Shown: positions 42,979 through 51,794, numbered from the stretch's first letter. The stretch: DNA of 64,000 nt from an uncultured Flavobacteriaceae bacterium (GCA_947493535.1 CANLRK010000003.1:186001-250000); one strand, 5' to 3'. Notes: generated by a model not told the origin, from the letters alone. Numbers and translations: made by a program.

Positions 42979-42986
42979 CAAAGCTA
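42979..42986 (-). promoter_or_regulatory. -7-like element upstream of the membrane/TPR gene
   Basis: TAGCTTTG matches TAnnTTTG on the minus strand, 29 nt before the start codon at 42949; no convincing -33 TTG is present. Confidence 0.4.
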
Positions 42987-43101
42987 CGTATTTTATTAGA
43001 AAAAATGGCTTGTTTATGGCGTTTCAGTGTACTTTATGAATAAAAAATAAGGTCTTGATTGCTGTGTGAAAAGAAAGATTTAATTTTTTTTATTTTTTGC
43101 C

Positions 43102-43131
43102 TTGCCAGAGTAAAAACTCTTTGTATATTTG
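43102..43131 (+). promoter_or_regulatory. promoter of rpmH
   Basis: TTG (43102-43104), 19-nt spacer, TATATTTG (43124-43131): a textbook Bacteroidota promoter. It implies a leader of about 68 nt before rpmH with a weak stem near 43139-43166. Confidence 0.75.
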
Positions 43132-43205
43132 CCGTCACATTTTAGCAGAGAGATATACGCTGAAAAAATTTAAATAAGTAAGAAAGTTTTTAAAGATACG
43201 ATAAA

Positions 43206-43364
43206 ATGAAAAGAACGTTTCAACCATCAAAAAGAAAAAGAAGAAATAAACACGGTTTTAGAGATAGAATGGCTTCTGTAAATGGAAGAAAAGTTCTTGC
43301 TAGAAGAAGAGCTAAAGGAAGAAAGAAGTTAACTGTTTCTTGCGAACCTCGTCACAAAAAATAA
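43206..43364 (+). CDS. rpmH: 50S ribosomal protein L34
   Basis: Ribosomal protein bL34 of 52 residues, found by reading the gap between 42949 and 43468. The protein begins [18 protein letters not shown] and continues with the bL34 signature [19 protein letters not shown], followed by a C-terminal extension ([13 protein letters not shown]) longer than the E. coli protein, as usual in Bacteroidota. It has a good promoter upstream and a terminator behind. In many bacteria rpmH precedes rnpA; here rnpA is not adjacent, and carB follows. Confidence 0.97.
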   Translation: MKRTFQPSKRKRRNKHGFRDRMASVNGRKVLARRRAKGRKKLTVSCEPRHKK

Positions 43365-43388
43365 TGATTAACAAAGTGTTAATAAAGA

Positions 43389-43419
43389 AAAGGTGTTCCT
43401 ATTGGTAACGCCTTTTTTT
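43389..43419 (+). terminator. intrinsic terminator of rpmH
   Basis: Stem AAGGTGTT / AACGCCTT with one G-T pair and an approximately 9-nt loop, then a run of T, 25 nt past the rpmH stop. Confidence 0.8.
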
Positions 43420-43467
43420 ATACCCATTAAACACCTATTTTAGCACAACAATAAACAACAACACAAC

Positions 43468-46320
43468 ATGCCTAAAAGAAAAGATTTAAAATCGATTTTA
43501 TTAATAGGTTCTGGTCCTATAGTTATTGGTCAAGCCTGCGAGTTTGATTATTCAGGGTCACAAGCCTTACGCTCTTTACGTGAAGACGGAATAGAAACTA
43601 TTTTAATTAATTCTAATCCCGCAACTATTATGACAGACCCTTCAATGGCAGATCATGTATATCTAAAGCCATTGAACACAAAGTCTATTATTGAAATTTT
43701 AAAAGCACATCCGCAAATTGATGCTGTTTTACCAACAATGGGAGGACAAACAGCGTTAAATTTATGTATTGAAGCTGATGAAAAAGGAATATGGAAAGAT
43801 TTTGATGTAGAAATTATTGGGGTTGATATTGATGCAATTAACATTACGGAAGATAGAGATAAATTCCGTTTGTTGATGGAAGAAATTGGAGTTCCAATGG
43901 CTCCGCAAGCTACAGCAACGTCTTTTTTAAAAGGAAAAGAAGTAGCGCAAGAGTTTGGCTTTCCGCTATGTATTAGAGCCTCATTTACCTTAGGAGGTGC
44001 AGGAGCAGCCATTGTTTATAATGAAGATGACTTTGAAGAATTATTATCAAGAGGATTGGAAATATCTCCTATTCATGAGGTAATGATTGATAAAGCCATG
44101 ATGGGGTGGAAAGAATATGAGTTAGAATTATTACGTGATGATAATGATAACGTTGTAATTATCTGTTCTATTGAAAATATGGATCCAATGGGGATTCATA
44201 CAGGTGATTCTATTACCGTAGCCCCTGCTATGACACTCTCTGATACTACTTATCAGAAAATGCGTGATATGGCTATTAAAATGATGCGAAGTATTGGTGA
44301 GTTTGCCGGAGGGTGTAACGTGCAATTTGCAGTAAGTCCTGATGATAAAGAAGATATTATTGCTATTGAAATCAATCCACGTGTATCGCGATCTTCAGCG
44401 TTAGCATCTAAAGCAACTGGATATCCTATTGCAAAAATAGCAGCAAAATTAGCTATAGGCTATACTTTAGATGAGCTAGATAACCAAATTACAAAATCTA
44501 CTTCAGCTTTATTTGAGCCTACATTAGACTATGTAATTGTAAAAATACCGCGTTGGAATTTTGATAAGTTTGAAGGGTCGGATAGAACCTTAGGCTTACA
44601 AATGAAAGCAGTAGGCGAGGTAATGGGTATTGGACGTTCATTTCAAGAAGCTCTGCATAAAGCCACACAATCATTAGAAATTAAGCGTAACGGATTAGGA
44701 GCTGATGGAAAAGGGTATACAGATTATAATACGATTATTGATAAGTTAACCCATGCAAGTTGGGATAGAGTATTTGTTATTTATGACGCTATCGCTGCTG
44801 GAATTCCATTAAGTAGAATACATGAAATAACTAGAATTGACATGTGGTTCTTGCGCCAGTATGAAGAACTGTACCATTTAGAAAAAGAAATTTCAACCTA
44901 TACTATTGATACTATTAATAGAGATTTACTTTTAGAAGCAAAACAAAAAGGGTATGGTGATAGGCAAATAGCGCACATGTTACGTTGTTTAGAATCTCAG
45001 GTATATAATAAACGTGATGAGTTAAACATTAGCCGTGTGTACAAGTTAGTTGATACTTGTGCGGCTGAGTTTACAGCTAAGACACCTTACTATTATTCCA
45101 CTTTTGAAAGTGAAGTGGAAACAGCAGATGGGGAACGTTATGTGCATAACGAAAGTGTAGTATCTGATAAGAAAAAAATCATTGTGTTAGGTTCTGGACC
45201 AAACCGTATTGGGCAGGGTATTGAGTTTGATTACTGCTGCGTACATGGGGTGTTAGCATCTGCTGAAGCAGGCTATGAAACCATTATGATTAATTGTAAT
45301 CCTGAAACTGTTTCTACCGATTTTGATACAGCCGATAAATTATACTTTGAACCAGTTTTTTGGGAACATATTTACGATATTATTCGTCATGAAAAACCAG
45401 AAGGAGTTATTGTTCAGCTAGGAGGACAAACAGCGTTAAAATTGGCAGAAAAGTTAGATCGTTACGGAGTTAATATTATTGGTACGCCATATAAAGCATT
45501 AGATTTAGCAGAAGACAGAGGTAGTTTTTCCACAATATTAAAAGATAATGGAATTCCTTATCCTGAGTTTGGAGTTGCTGAAACTGTAGATGAAGCTCTT
45601 CATTTAGCAGATGAGTTAGATTTTCCAATCTTAGTACGCCCATCTTATGTATTAGGAGGGCAAGGAATGAAAATTGTAATTAACAAGAAAGAGCTAGAAG
45701 AGCATGTTTTTGACTTGTTGCGTAAAATACCAGGAAACAAGTTATTGTTAGATCATTATTTAGATGGAGCCATAGAAGCAGAAGCTGATGCAATTTGCGA
45801 TGGTGAAAATGTATACATTATAGGTATAATGGAGCATATAGAACCATGTGGTGTACATTCAGGTGATTCTAATGCAACTTTACCGCCATTTAATTTAGGT
45901 GAGTTTGTAATGCAGCAAATTAAAGATCATACTAAAAAGATTGCTTTAGCATTAGAAACTAAAGGGTTGATTAATATTCAGTTCGCTATTAAAGATGATA
46001 AGGTCTATATCATTGAAGCAAACCCAAGAGCATCAAGAACGGTACCTTTTATTGCAAAAGCTTACGGAGAACCTTATGTAAACTACGCTACTAAGGTAAT
46101 GTTGGGTGATAAAAAAGTTACTGATTTTGATTTTAATCCACAATTGGAAGGATATGCAATAAAACAACCTGTGTTCTCATTTAATAAGTTTCCGAATGTA
46201 AATAAGAAGCTAGGGCCAGAAATGAAGAGTACCGGTGAAAGTATATTGTTTATAGACGATTTAAAAGATGATCAGTTTTATGAACTGTATTCAAGACGTA
46301 AAATGTACTTGACTAAATAA
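43468..46320 (+). CDS. carB: carbamoyl-phosphate synthase large subunit, lacking the allosteric domain
   Basis: Makes carbamoyl phosphate for arginine and pyrimidine synthesis, with ammonia from the small subunit CarA (not in this window). The two homologous ATP-grasp halves are evident: N-half IGSGPIVIGQACEFDYSGSQA, TMGGQTALNL and EINPRVSRSSALASKATGYP; C-half LGSGPNRIGQGIEFDYCCVH, LGGQTALKLAEKL and EANPRASRTVPFIAKAYG. The chain stops after 950 residues (E. coli: 1073), right at the end of the second ATP-grasp domain (VFSFNKFPNVNKKLGPEMKSTGES), so the C-terminal MGS-like domain that binds UMP and ornithine in E. coli is missing. A terminator follows. Confidence 0.95.
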   Translation: MPKRKDLKSILLIGSGPIVIGQACEFDYSGSQALRSLREDGIETILINSNPATIMTDPSMADHVYLKPLNTKSIIEILKAHPQIDAVLPTMGGQTALNLCIEADEKGIWKDFDVEIIGVDIDAINITEDRDKFRLLMEEIGVPMAPQATATSFLKGKEVAQEFGFPLCIRASFTLGGAGAAIVYNEDDFEELLSRGLEISPIHEVMIDKAMMGWKEYELELLRDDNDNVVIICSIENMDPMGIHTGDSITVAPAMTLSDTTYQKMRDMAIKMMRSIGEFAGGCNVQFAVSPDDKEDIIAIEINPRVSRSSALASKATGYPIAKIAAKLAIGYTLDELDNQITKSTSALFEPTLDYVIVKIPRWNFDKFEGSDRTLGLQMKAVGEVMGIGRSFQEALHKATQSLEIKRNGLGADGKGYTDYNTIIDKLTHASWDRVFVIYDAIAAGIPLSRIHEITRIDMWFLRQYEELYHLEKEISTYTIDTINRDLLLEAKQKGYGDRQIAHMLRCLESQVYNKRDELNISRVYKLVDTCAAEFTAKTPYYYSTFESEVETADGERYVHNESVVSDKKKIIVLGSGPNRIGQGIEFDYCCVHGVLASAEAGYETIMINCNPETVSTDFDTADKLYFEPVFWEHIYDIIRHEKPEGVIVQLGGQTALKLAEKLDRYGVNIIGTPYKALDLAEDRGSFSTILKDNGIPYPEFGVAETVDEALHLADELDFPILVRPSYVLGGQGMKIVINKKELEEHVFDLLRKIPGNKLLLDHYLDGAIEAEADAICDGENVYIIGIMEHIEPCGVHSGDSNATLPPFNLGEFVMQQIKDHTKKIALALETKGLINIQFAIKDDKVYIIEANPRASRTVPFIAKAYGEPYVNYATKVMLGDKKVTDFDFNPQLEGYAIKQPVFSFNKFPNVNKKLGPEMKSTGESILFIDDLKDDQFYELYSRRKMYLTK

Positions 46321-46346
46321 TACTAATTGTAGTTTTAAAAACTAGT

Positions 46347-46380
46347 AAAAAAACTCCTTAATTTTTTAAGGAGTTTTTTG
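46347..46380 (+). terminator. bidirectional terminator between carB and the thioesterase gene
   Basis: Stem AAAAAACTCCTTAA / TTAAGGAGTTTTTT with a 4-nt loop; A- and T-tracts on both sides make it functional for carB (+) and for the minus-strand gene ending at 46408. Confidence 0.85.
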
Positions 46381-46407
46381 TATTATAGATTTAAGTTTCA
46401 TAAAAAA

Positions 46408-46947
46408 CTACAATTCCACCTTTACTTTATAGGGTTTTAAATCCTCTAAATAATCATGAGGTATAAAAGCATCGCTATCAAATTCTAGTTGGCGTTTCTT
46501 TTTCATTTCTAAGCGTTTTATAGCTTTTAAAAAACGTTGTACTTCTATAGTGTCATCTAAAATTAAACCAGGTACCACTACATTATTATTACTTTTATCT
46601 TTAGCTACCATGGTAAAATAAGATGAATTACAGTGTTTTATAACGCCAGACTGTATGTTTTCGGCTTCAACACGAACGCCAACTACCATAGATGATTTAC
46701 CTACATAATTAATTGAAGCTTTCATGGTAACTAACTCACCAACTTCAATTGGGTTTAAAAAGTCTACTGTATCAACAGAAGCTGTTACGCAATAAGTGCC
46801 AGAAAATTTAGAGGCACAAGCAAATGCAATCTGATCGAGTAGTGAAAGGATATAACCACCATGAATTTTACCGCTAAAATTGGAGTGTGATGGCAGCATA
46901 AGTTCAGAAATGGTCACTTGAGTATCTTCTACGTGTATGTATTTCAT
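46408..46947 (-). CDS. acyl-CoA thioesterase, hotdog fold (YciA/BFIT type)
   Basis: Hydrolyses acyl-CoA to free acid and CoA. The 179-residue protein shows the hotdog core: MLPSHSNFSGKIHGGYILSLLDQIAFACASKFSG (the HGG-x-LL-D region, with Asp as the catalytic-type residue), VTASVDTVDFLNPIEVGELVTMKASINYVGKSSMVVGVRVEAEN in outline, and a C-terminal charged tail (KRLEMKKKRQLEFDSDAF). The family is usually a hexamer. It overlaps the upstream TPR-like gene by 4 nt (ATGA junction), so the two are translationally coupled. Acyl-chain preference unknown. Confidence 0.88.
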   Translation of the reverse strand: MKYIHVEDTQVTISELMLPSHSNFSGKIHGGYILSLLDQIAFACASKFSGTYCVTASVDTVDFLNPIEVGELVTMKASINYVGKSSMVVGVRVEAENIQSGVIKHCNSSYFTMVAKDKSNNNVVVPGLILDDTIEVQRFLKAIKRLEMKKKRQLEFDSDAFIPHDYLEDLKPYKVKVEL

Positions 46948-48110
46948 GATGATGTTTTTTTCCAGTTTTTAAAAGCTTTGCTGTTGGTAATGTGCGGTAA
47001 TTGATTCTTAACTTTTTTTATTAGTGTTGCTTTCTTATAGGAAGAAGTATTCAGTATAATATCTAATAATTGAATAGCATTGTCTGTTTTGTTTTCTTGT
47101 TCATATATTGCTAGTAGACTAAATTTTGGTAAGTGAAAACTTGGGTAGTTTTCAATCATTTTTTTATAAAAAACAGTAGCGCTTTCATAGTTTTTTGTAG
47201 CAAAGGATAAGTTACCTTTCTCGAAATCTAAGAAAGAGTCGTTGGTGTGGTTTTGAATATTGTTTAAGCACTTAAAAACGGTTTCATAATCTTTGTTTAA
47301 ATAATGATATCGAATTGCGGATAAATCAGTGCTTGGGTCAGATTTAAAATTATGTAACACTTCTTCCATCGATTCAAAATAAGCTTCTTCATCAATATTT
47401 CTTGAGGCCTCTAGTTTTAACATTGCAACAAACCTGTCTTTGTATTGCAAAGATTTATTGAGTAAAGAAATATGTCTGTAGGCTTTTTGGTGATTGTTGG
47501 AAACATTGGCATCTACAAAGTTTTTGAGCATTAAAATGTATTTATAATCAGGGTTATTGCTAAAAGCTAAAATGTATGTTTTAGGTATTTCACTTAAATA
47601 AAATAACTTTATAGCTTCAGATAATTTTTGACCCGTTGAGTATATAAAAACATCATCAATAACTAAGTTTTCCTTATGGTGTAAAATTCGGTAATCATGA
47701 TAGTCTATACCTGTTTTTTCAGAGTAATACCTAAATACAATATGATATGTTTTGTCTATAGGATCAAAATGATAGCTAACAAAATTGTAAAAATTACCAT
47801 CTTTTAAATGCTGAATTATTTCTTTAGAGAAAGAGTGTAGTTTTGTTGTATACTCTTTTTTAAATTTTGTATTAAAGGTAGATAGTTTTTGATTGTTGTT
47901 ATCATGTAGAATTACTTTTTGATAAAAAGTATCAGGAAGTATGCTATTTAAAAACATAGTGTTTTTACCAGAAGCATAGCTTTTAGATAAACGTAGTCCA
48001 AAGTCTTTTATTTTATAATCGTTTTCTAAACTATTATTAATTTTTAAAAAATTGTGCTGACCATGGCAGAGGTTAATGCATAAGAAAAAAAAGACTAAAT
48101 ATAATTTCAT
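46944..48110 (-). CDS. secreted TPR-like protein of unknown function
   Basis: A 388-residue exported protein (signal peptide MKLYLVFFFLCINLCHGQ). The first 170 or so residues form an N-terminal domain of unknown family with many charged and aromatic residues; the rest is a solenoid of helices resembling TPR units (for example YHYLNKDYETVFKCLNNIQN, FLDFEKGNLSFATKNYESATVFYKKMIENYPSFHLPKFSLLAIYEQ). No sorting domain, lipobox or enzymatic motif. The stop overlaps the start of the thioesterase gene. Function not recognised. Confidence 0.6.
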   Translation of the reverse strand: MKLYLVFFFLCINLCHGQHNFLKINNSLENDYKIKDFGLRLSKSYASGKNTMFLNSILPDTFYQKVILHDNNNQKLSTFNTKFKKEYTTKLHSFSKEIIQHLKDGNFYNFVSYHFDPIDKTYHIVFRYYSEKTGIDYHDYRILHHKENLVIDDVFIYSTGQKLSEAIKLFYLSEIPKTYILAFSNNPDYKYILMLKNFVDANVSNNHQKAYRHISLLNKSLQYKDRFVAMLKLEASRNIDEEAYFESMEEVLHNFKSDPSTDLSAIRYHYLNKDYETVFKCLNNIQNHTNDSFLDFEKGNLSFATKNYESATVFYKKMIENYPSFHLPKFSLLAIYEQENKTDNAIQLLDIILNTSSYKKATLIKKVKNQLPHITNSKAFKNWKKTSS

Positions 48111-48223
48111 AAGTATTATATGATAGATTTTAGATTGTGTGACTTTATGTGCATTAATCTATATTAATTTTGATGATGCACATTGTTTTAAGTACATTGT
48201 ACCGTTAAAGATACTTAATTTTT

Positions 48224-48886
48224 ATGGTTGATAAAGCATTGTTTTCATACTTAGAAGGGTTTGTAACTCAAGAACGCCGTAATAAGTTTGTTGATATACT
48301 CAATAATCGCACCAAACATTTTACTGTTGTTTTAGAAGATGTATATCAAATGCATAATACCAGTGCAGTAATACGAAGCTGTGATGTTTTTGGAGTACAA
48401 CAAGCACATGCTATAGAAGTGCAGCATAAGAATACTTTAGATAAAGAAATTGCAATGGGTGCCCAGAAATGGGTGGATTTGAAGTTTCATGCATCACCAG
48501 AATCATGTATCCAACACTTAAGATCAGATGGCTATCAAATAATAGCTACTAGTCCGCACAATAACTCTTGTTATCTAGAAGATTTTGATATAACTAAAAA
48601 AAGTGCCTTATTTTTTGGGTCAGAACGTGACGGGATTAGTGAAGGTGTACTGCAACAAGCAGACGGGTTTATTAAGGTGCCAATGGTTGGTTTTACTGAA
48701 AGTTTAAACATATCAGTTTCGGCGGCAATTGTTTTACAGTCATTAACAGCTCGTTTAAGAAAATCGACCGTTTCTTGGCAATTAACTGAGGAAGAAAAAG
48801 AGTTTCAGCGTTTTATTTGGATGCAAAAATCAATTAGGAGTATTGATAAGATTTTAGAACGCTATAATCAAGAGTACTTAAAATAA
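48224..48886 (+). CDS. trmH: tRNA (guanosine(18)-2'-O)-methyltransferase
   Basis: SpoU-class methyltransferase (trefoil-knot SAM fold) that 2'-O-methylates G18 of tRNA. Residues VVLEDVYQMHNTSAVIRSCDVFGVQ (motif 1, with the catalytic Arg in VIRS), SALFFGSERDGISEGVLQQADGFIKVPMVGFTESLNISVSAAIVLQSL (motifs 2 and 3) and the C-terminal helix FQRFIWMQKSIRSIDKILERY match TrmH rather than TrmL or RlmB; the length of 220 residues also fits. Divergent from the TPR-like gene, with a 113-nt gap. No operon partner. Confidence 0.9.
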   Translation: MVDKALFSYLEGFVTQERRNKFVDILNNRTKHFTVVLEDVYQMHNTSAVIRSCDVFGVQQAHAIEVQHKNTLDKEIAMGAQKWVDLKFHASPESCIQHLRSDGYQIIATSPHNNSCYLEDFDITKKSALFFGSERDGISEGVLQQADGFIKVPMVGFTESLNISVSAAIVLQSLTARLRKSTVSWQLTEEEKEFQRFIWMQKSIRSIDKILERYNQEYLK

Positions 48887-48968
48887 GTATTGCTATAGTT
48901 TGATTTTGTGTGGAAAATCACAGTGCTAAATGTAGGTAACTTTAAAAAGTTATGATGTTTTGGTTAAC

Positions 48969-49724
48969 TTATTTTTTAAGCACCTTGTACTCTTCATAAC
49001 ACCCACTAATTGCATCAAGTATTTGTAAATCGTTAGCAGTTTTGATAAAGTTTTTTGAATAGCTACATTGACTTAAAACATCTTCAAGTTCTTGTTTGTC
49101 TACTTGTAAAAAGGATGTGAGTAAATCTCTGTCAAATTTTTGAGAAAGGAGTTTTCGTATTTCATCATCTTCTTTCATTTTTCTAAGCTTTCTCATTTGC
49201 TTAGCTTTTTTGCTGAATGTATTATAGAGCAGGTCTGCGGGATTAAAAATAGCACCAAGTACTTTGTTTATTGCTCCTGGTCCTTTCTTTCCAGCTTCAT
49301 AGCCTTTTGGTAAGCCTGAAATGCTATAACGTTGAGAATTGTTTACGGGTATGTATTTAGTGTCGATTTCTAAATACCCTGTAAGTTTATGTGGGTAAAT
49401 TAATACTTCTTCAAGCGCATAAGCACTTTCTGTAAGTTCAATGTTAGAGTTTCCGAATTTTACCCAATCGTTAGTAACTTTTATTTTTATTGATTTGAAC
49501 CCTAGTATGGAAAGGTGTAAAGTATCATTTACTACAGCTTTTATTTTAAATTCTCCTTTTTTATCGGTAATGCTACCTGTAACTAAGTTTAGGTTAATTA
49601 CGTGCACATTTTCTAGTCCTACGCCAGAAGTGTTGACTACCTTACCAGAAATGGTGTGTATCTTTTGTGCGTAAGAAATTGAACAAAAAACAAAAAAAAC
49701 AAAAGTGTAAAATAATTTTTTCAA
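48969..49724 (-). CDS. secreted protein with carboxypeptidase-regulatory-like (CarbopepD_reg-2) domain
   Basis: A 251-residue exported protein. Signal peptide MKKLFYTFVFFVFCSISYAQ, then a CarboxypepD_reg-like beta-sandwich: KIHTISGKVVNTSGVGLENVHVINLNLVTGSITDKKGEFKIKA in outline, LHLSILGFKSIKIK. This is the domain that precedes TonB-dependent receptors, but here there is no plug or barrel; the remaining 150 residues (PKGYEAGKKGPGAINKVLG, KAKQMRKLRKMKEDDEIRKLL, DLQILDAISGCYEEYKVLKK) are helical and of unknown role. It belongs to a group of small Flavobacterial secreted proteins of no known function. Confidence 0.72.
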   Translation of the reverse strand: MKKLFYTFVFFVFCSISYAQKIHTISGKVVNTSGVGLENVHVINLNLVTGSITDKKGEFKIKAVVNDTLHLSILGFKSIKIKVTNDWVKFGNSNIELTESAYALEEVLIYPHKLTGYLEIDTKYIPVNNSQRYSISGLPKGYEAGKKGPGAINKVLGAIFNPADLLYNTFSKKAKQMRKLRKMKEDDEIRKLLSQKFDRDLLTSFLQVDKQELEDVLSQCSYSKNFIKTANDLQILDAISGCYEEYKVLKK

Positions 49725-49757
49725 AAATGTGATAATTAAATTTGAGGGACTAATTTA

Positions 49758-49791
49758 AACTAAAAAAAGTGCCTAGGCACTTTTTTTAGTT
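49758..49791 (-). terminator. intrinsic terminator of the DEAD-box helicase gene
   Basis: A 34-bp perfect palindrome (centre CCTAGG, arms with AAAAAAAGTG / CACTTTTTTT) starting 21 nt after the helicase stop. The T-rich arms make it symmetric. Confidence 0.85.
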
Positions 49792-49811
49792 AAATATTAA
49801 CAAGAATAAAA

Positions 49812-51677
49812 TTAGTCTTTTTTTGAGCGTCTGCCTTGAAAACTTACTCTAGGGCGGTCACTTCTTCTTTCTCGGCTTCTAAAGTTTCCTCCGTCACCAT
49901 CCTTTCTTCTGTCATTAGAATTGCTTCTACGCTCACTTCTGAAAGTTCCACCATCATCGTTATTACTTCTTCTAGATGATCGTCTTTTGTCTCCTCCAGA
50001 TTCTCTTCTACGTCCTTTAAATCCACCACCGTCGTTTCTTCTTCCTCTTCTTCGTCCACGATCTTTACCACCGCCTCCACCACGAGAGTTGTTAGAAACT
50101 TCAACATTTACAAAACGGCCGTCAACTTTATAATCTGTAAAGAATTCTAAAATGCGTTCTTTGTGTTTTTCGTCGGTATTAAAGAAAGAGAAGTTTTCTT
50201 TACAGTCTACTTTAAAAACATCATCTCTACCAAGTTCTAGTCGTTCTTTTAAGAAATCCTTTAAACGCATCCAATCGTATCCGTCTTTTTCACCTACATT
50301 AATGAAATAACGTGTTGATCCGTCAGGAGCAGTTTCTCTAGCTGATCTATCGTCTGGTGATTTTATATCACGGGATTTTTTGTAATAATTAGCAAAACGA
50401 GTAAACTCTACCGAGAAGAATTTTTTAATTAAATCTTCTTTTGTTAAGTTTTCTAAAGCGTCATTTAAGCTAGGTAAATACACTTCAATTTCTGGGTTTA
50501 CTTCAGTGTTTTTTACGCTATTTACTAAGTGAAATAATTGAATTTCGCATATTTCTTTTCCACTAGGAATATCTTTCTTTTCAAATGAAGTTTTTAAAAT
50601 ACGTTCTAACGATTTTATTTTACGCATTTCACTTTTAGTAACAATTACCATAGAAACTCCAGATTTACCAGCTCTACCAGTTCTACCGCTACGGTGGGTG
50701 TAGGTTTCAATTTCATCTGGTAATTGGTAGTTTATAACGTGGGTAATATCATTAACGTCAATACCACGTGCAGCAACATCAGTTGCCACAAGCATTTGAA
50801 TTTGTTTGTTACGGAATGATTTCATTACCAAATCACGTTGGTTTTGGCTTAAATCTCCATGAATAGCAGCGGCGCTATATCCGTCTTCAATTAGTTTTTC
50901 AGCAACTGATTGTGTATCTCTTTTAGTTCTACAGAAAATTACAGAGAAAATACCTGGGTTAGCATCTGCTAAACGCTTTAACGCAGGATAACGATCTCTT
51001 CCCGAAACTGCATAATATTCATGTGATACATTTTTGTTTCCTGAGTTTTTTGTTCCAACAGTAATTTCCATTGGATCGTACATAAATTTCTTAGCAATTG
51101 TAGCAACCTCTTTTGGCATGGTAGCTGAAAATAACCAAGTGTTTTTATCCTCTGGGGTGTCAGAAAGTATTTCGGTAATATCCTCATAAAATCCCATGTT
51201 AAGCATTTCATCAGCTTCATCTAAAACACAAATATCAATTTTTGTGATATCTACCATTCCGCGTCTAATCATATCACCCATTCTACCAGGGGTAGCTACA
51301 ATAATTTGAGCTCCTCTTTTTATAGAACGTGCTTGGTCTTGTATACTAGCACCTCCATATACGGCTACTACATTAAGTCCTTTTACATATTTAGAATAGC
51401 TTTTTAATTCGTTAGTGATTTGTAAACACAATTCACGAGTAGGTGATAAAATTAAACCTTGTGTGGTTTTATTAGAAGCGTCTACTTTTTCAATTAACGG
51501 ATAACCAAAAGCCGCTGTTTTACCAGTTCCAGTTTGGGCAAGAGATACGATATCAGTATCGTTTTCTAATAATAAAGGAATTGCTTTTTCTTGTACTTCT
51601 GATGGGGTTTCAAAGCCCATGTCTTTAATGGCCAATAAGCTGTTTTCGCCTAGGCCTAAATCTTGAAATGTTGCCAT
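49812..51677 (-). CDS. DEAD-box RNA helicase with DbpA-type RNA-binding domain and Arg/Gly-rich tail
   Basis: ATP-dependent RNA helicase of 621 residues, likely active in ribosome assembly, RNA decay or cold adaptation. Motifs in order: Q motif region (GLGENSLLAIKDMGFETPSEVQEKAIP), Walker A AQTGTGKT (47-54), PTRELCLQ, DEAD (153-156, VLDEADEM), SAT, VATDVAARGID, HRSGRTGRAG. A DbpA-like RNA-recognition domain follows (about 455-525, RYFINVGEKDGYDWMRLKDFLKERL), and residues 528-621 are a disordered tail rich in Arg, Gly, Asp and Ser, with more than 30 Arg. It resembles CsdA/DeaD and CshA-type enzymes; the precise orthology is not assigned. Confidence 0.93.
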   Translation of the reverse strand: MATFQDLGLGENSLLAIKDMGFETPSEVQEKAIPLLLENDTDIVSLAQTGTGKTAAFGYPLIEKVDASNKTTQGLILSPTRELCLQITNELKSYSKYVKGLNVVAVYGGASIQDQARSIKRGAQIIVATPGRMGDMIRRGMVDITKIDICVLDEADEMLNMGFYEDITEILSDTPEDKNTWLFSATMPKEVATIAKKFMYDPMEITVGTKNSGNKNVSHEYYAVSGRDRYPALKRLADANPGIFSVIFCRTKRDTQSVAEKLIEDGYSAAAIHGDLSQNQRDLVMKSFRNKQIQMLVATDVAARGIDVNDITHVINYQLPDEIETYTHRSGRTGRAGKSGVSMVIVTKSEMRKIKSLERILKTSFEKKDIPSGKEICEIQLFHLVNSVKNTEVNPEIEVYLPSLNDALENLTKEDLIKKFFSVEFTRFANYYKKSRDIKSPDDRSARETAPDGSTRYFINVGEKDGYDWMRLKDFLKERLELGRDDVFKVDCKENFSFFNTDEKHKERILEFFTDYKVDGRFVNVEVSNNSRGGGGGKDRGRRRGRRNDGGGFKGRRRESGGDKRRSSRRSNNDDGGTFRSERRSNSNDRRKDGDGGNFRSRERRSDRPRVSFQGRRSKKD

Positions 51678-51704
51678 TTACTTTTATTTTACTGTTCGCA
51701 AATA

Positions 51705-51753
51705 TGTTACATAGAGCAACCCATTCGTGTAAAATAAAGCTCTTTTAGTAACA
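51705..51753 (-). promoter_or_regulatory. stem-loop in the leader of the helicase gene
   Basis: Read on the minus strand, TGTTAC pairs with GTAACA (51748-51753 with 51705-51710) and GAGC with GCTC inside it, closing a 49-nt structure located about 28 nt before the start codon. Together with the -7 element at 51787-51794 it gives a structured leader of about 100 nt. Confidence 0.5.
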
Positions 51754-51786
51754 TCAGCCGCCACTCTGACGGCGTTAAATTTTGCG

Positions 51787-51794
51787 CAAATGTA
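51787..51794 (-). promoter_or_regulatory. -7 element of the helicase promoter
   Basis: TACATTTG on the minus strand matches TAnnTTTG; it overlaps the palindrome TTTGCGCAAA (51781-51790). No clear TTG at -33. Predicts a leader of roughly 100 nt. Confidence 0.5.

Noticed and set aside
46321-46407. Possible frame-shifted remnant of the carB allosteric domain downstream of its stop
   Set aside because: The 87 nt contain mainly a terminator hairpin; there is no room for the missing 120 residues.
49485-49510. GATTTGAACCC-like stretch resembling the T-arm of a tRNA on the minus strand
   Set aside because: It lies within the conserved coding sequence of the CarboxypepD_reg-like gene (LGFKSIK), and no acceptor, D or anticodon arm can be folded around it.
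49844-50133. Open frames on both strands opposite the helicase tail
   Set aside because: They are shadows of the arginine-, glycine- and aspartate-rich low-complexity coding sequence, with no start context or homology sense.
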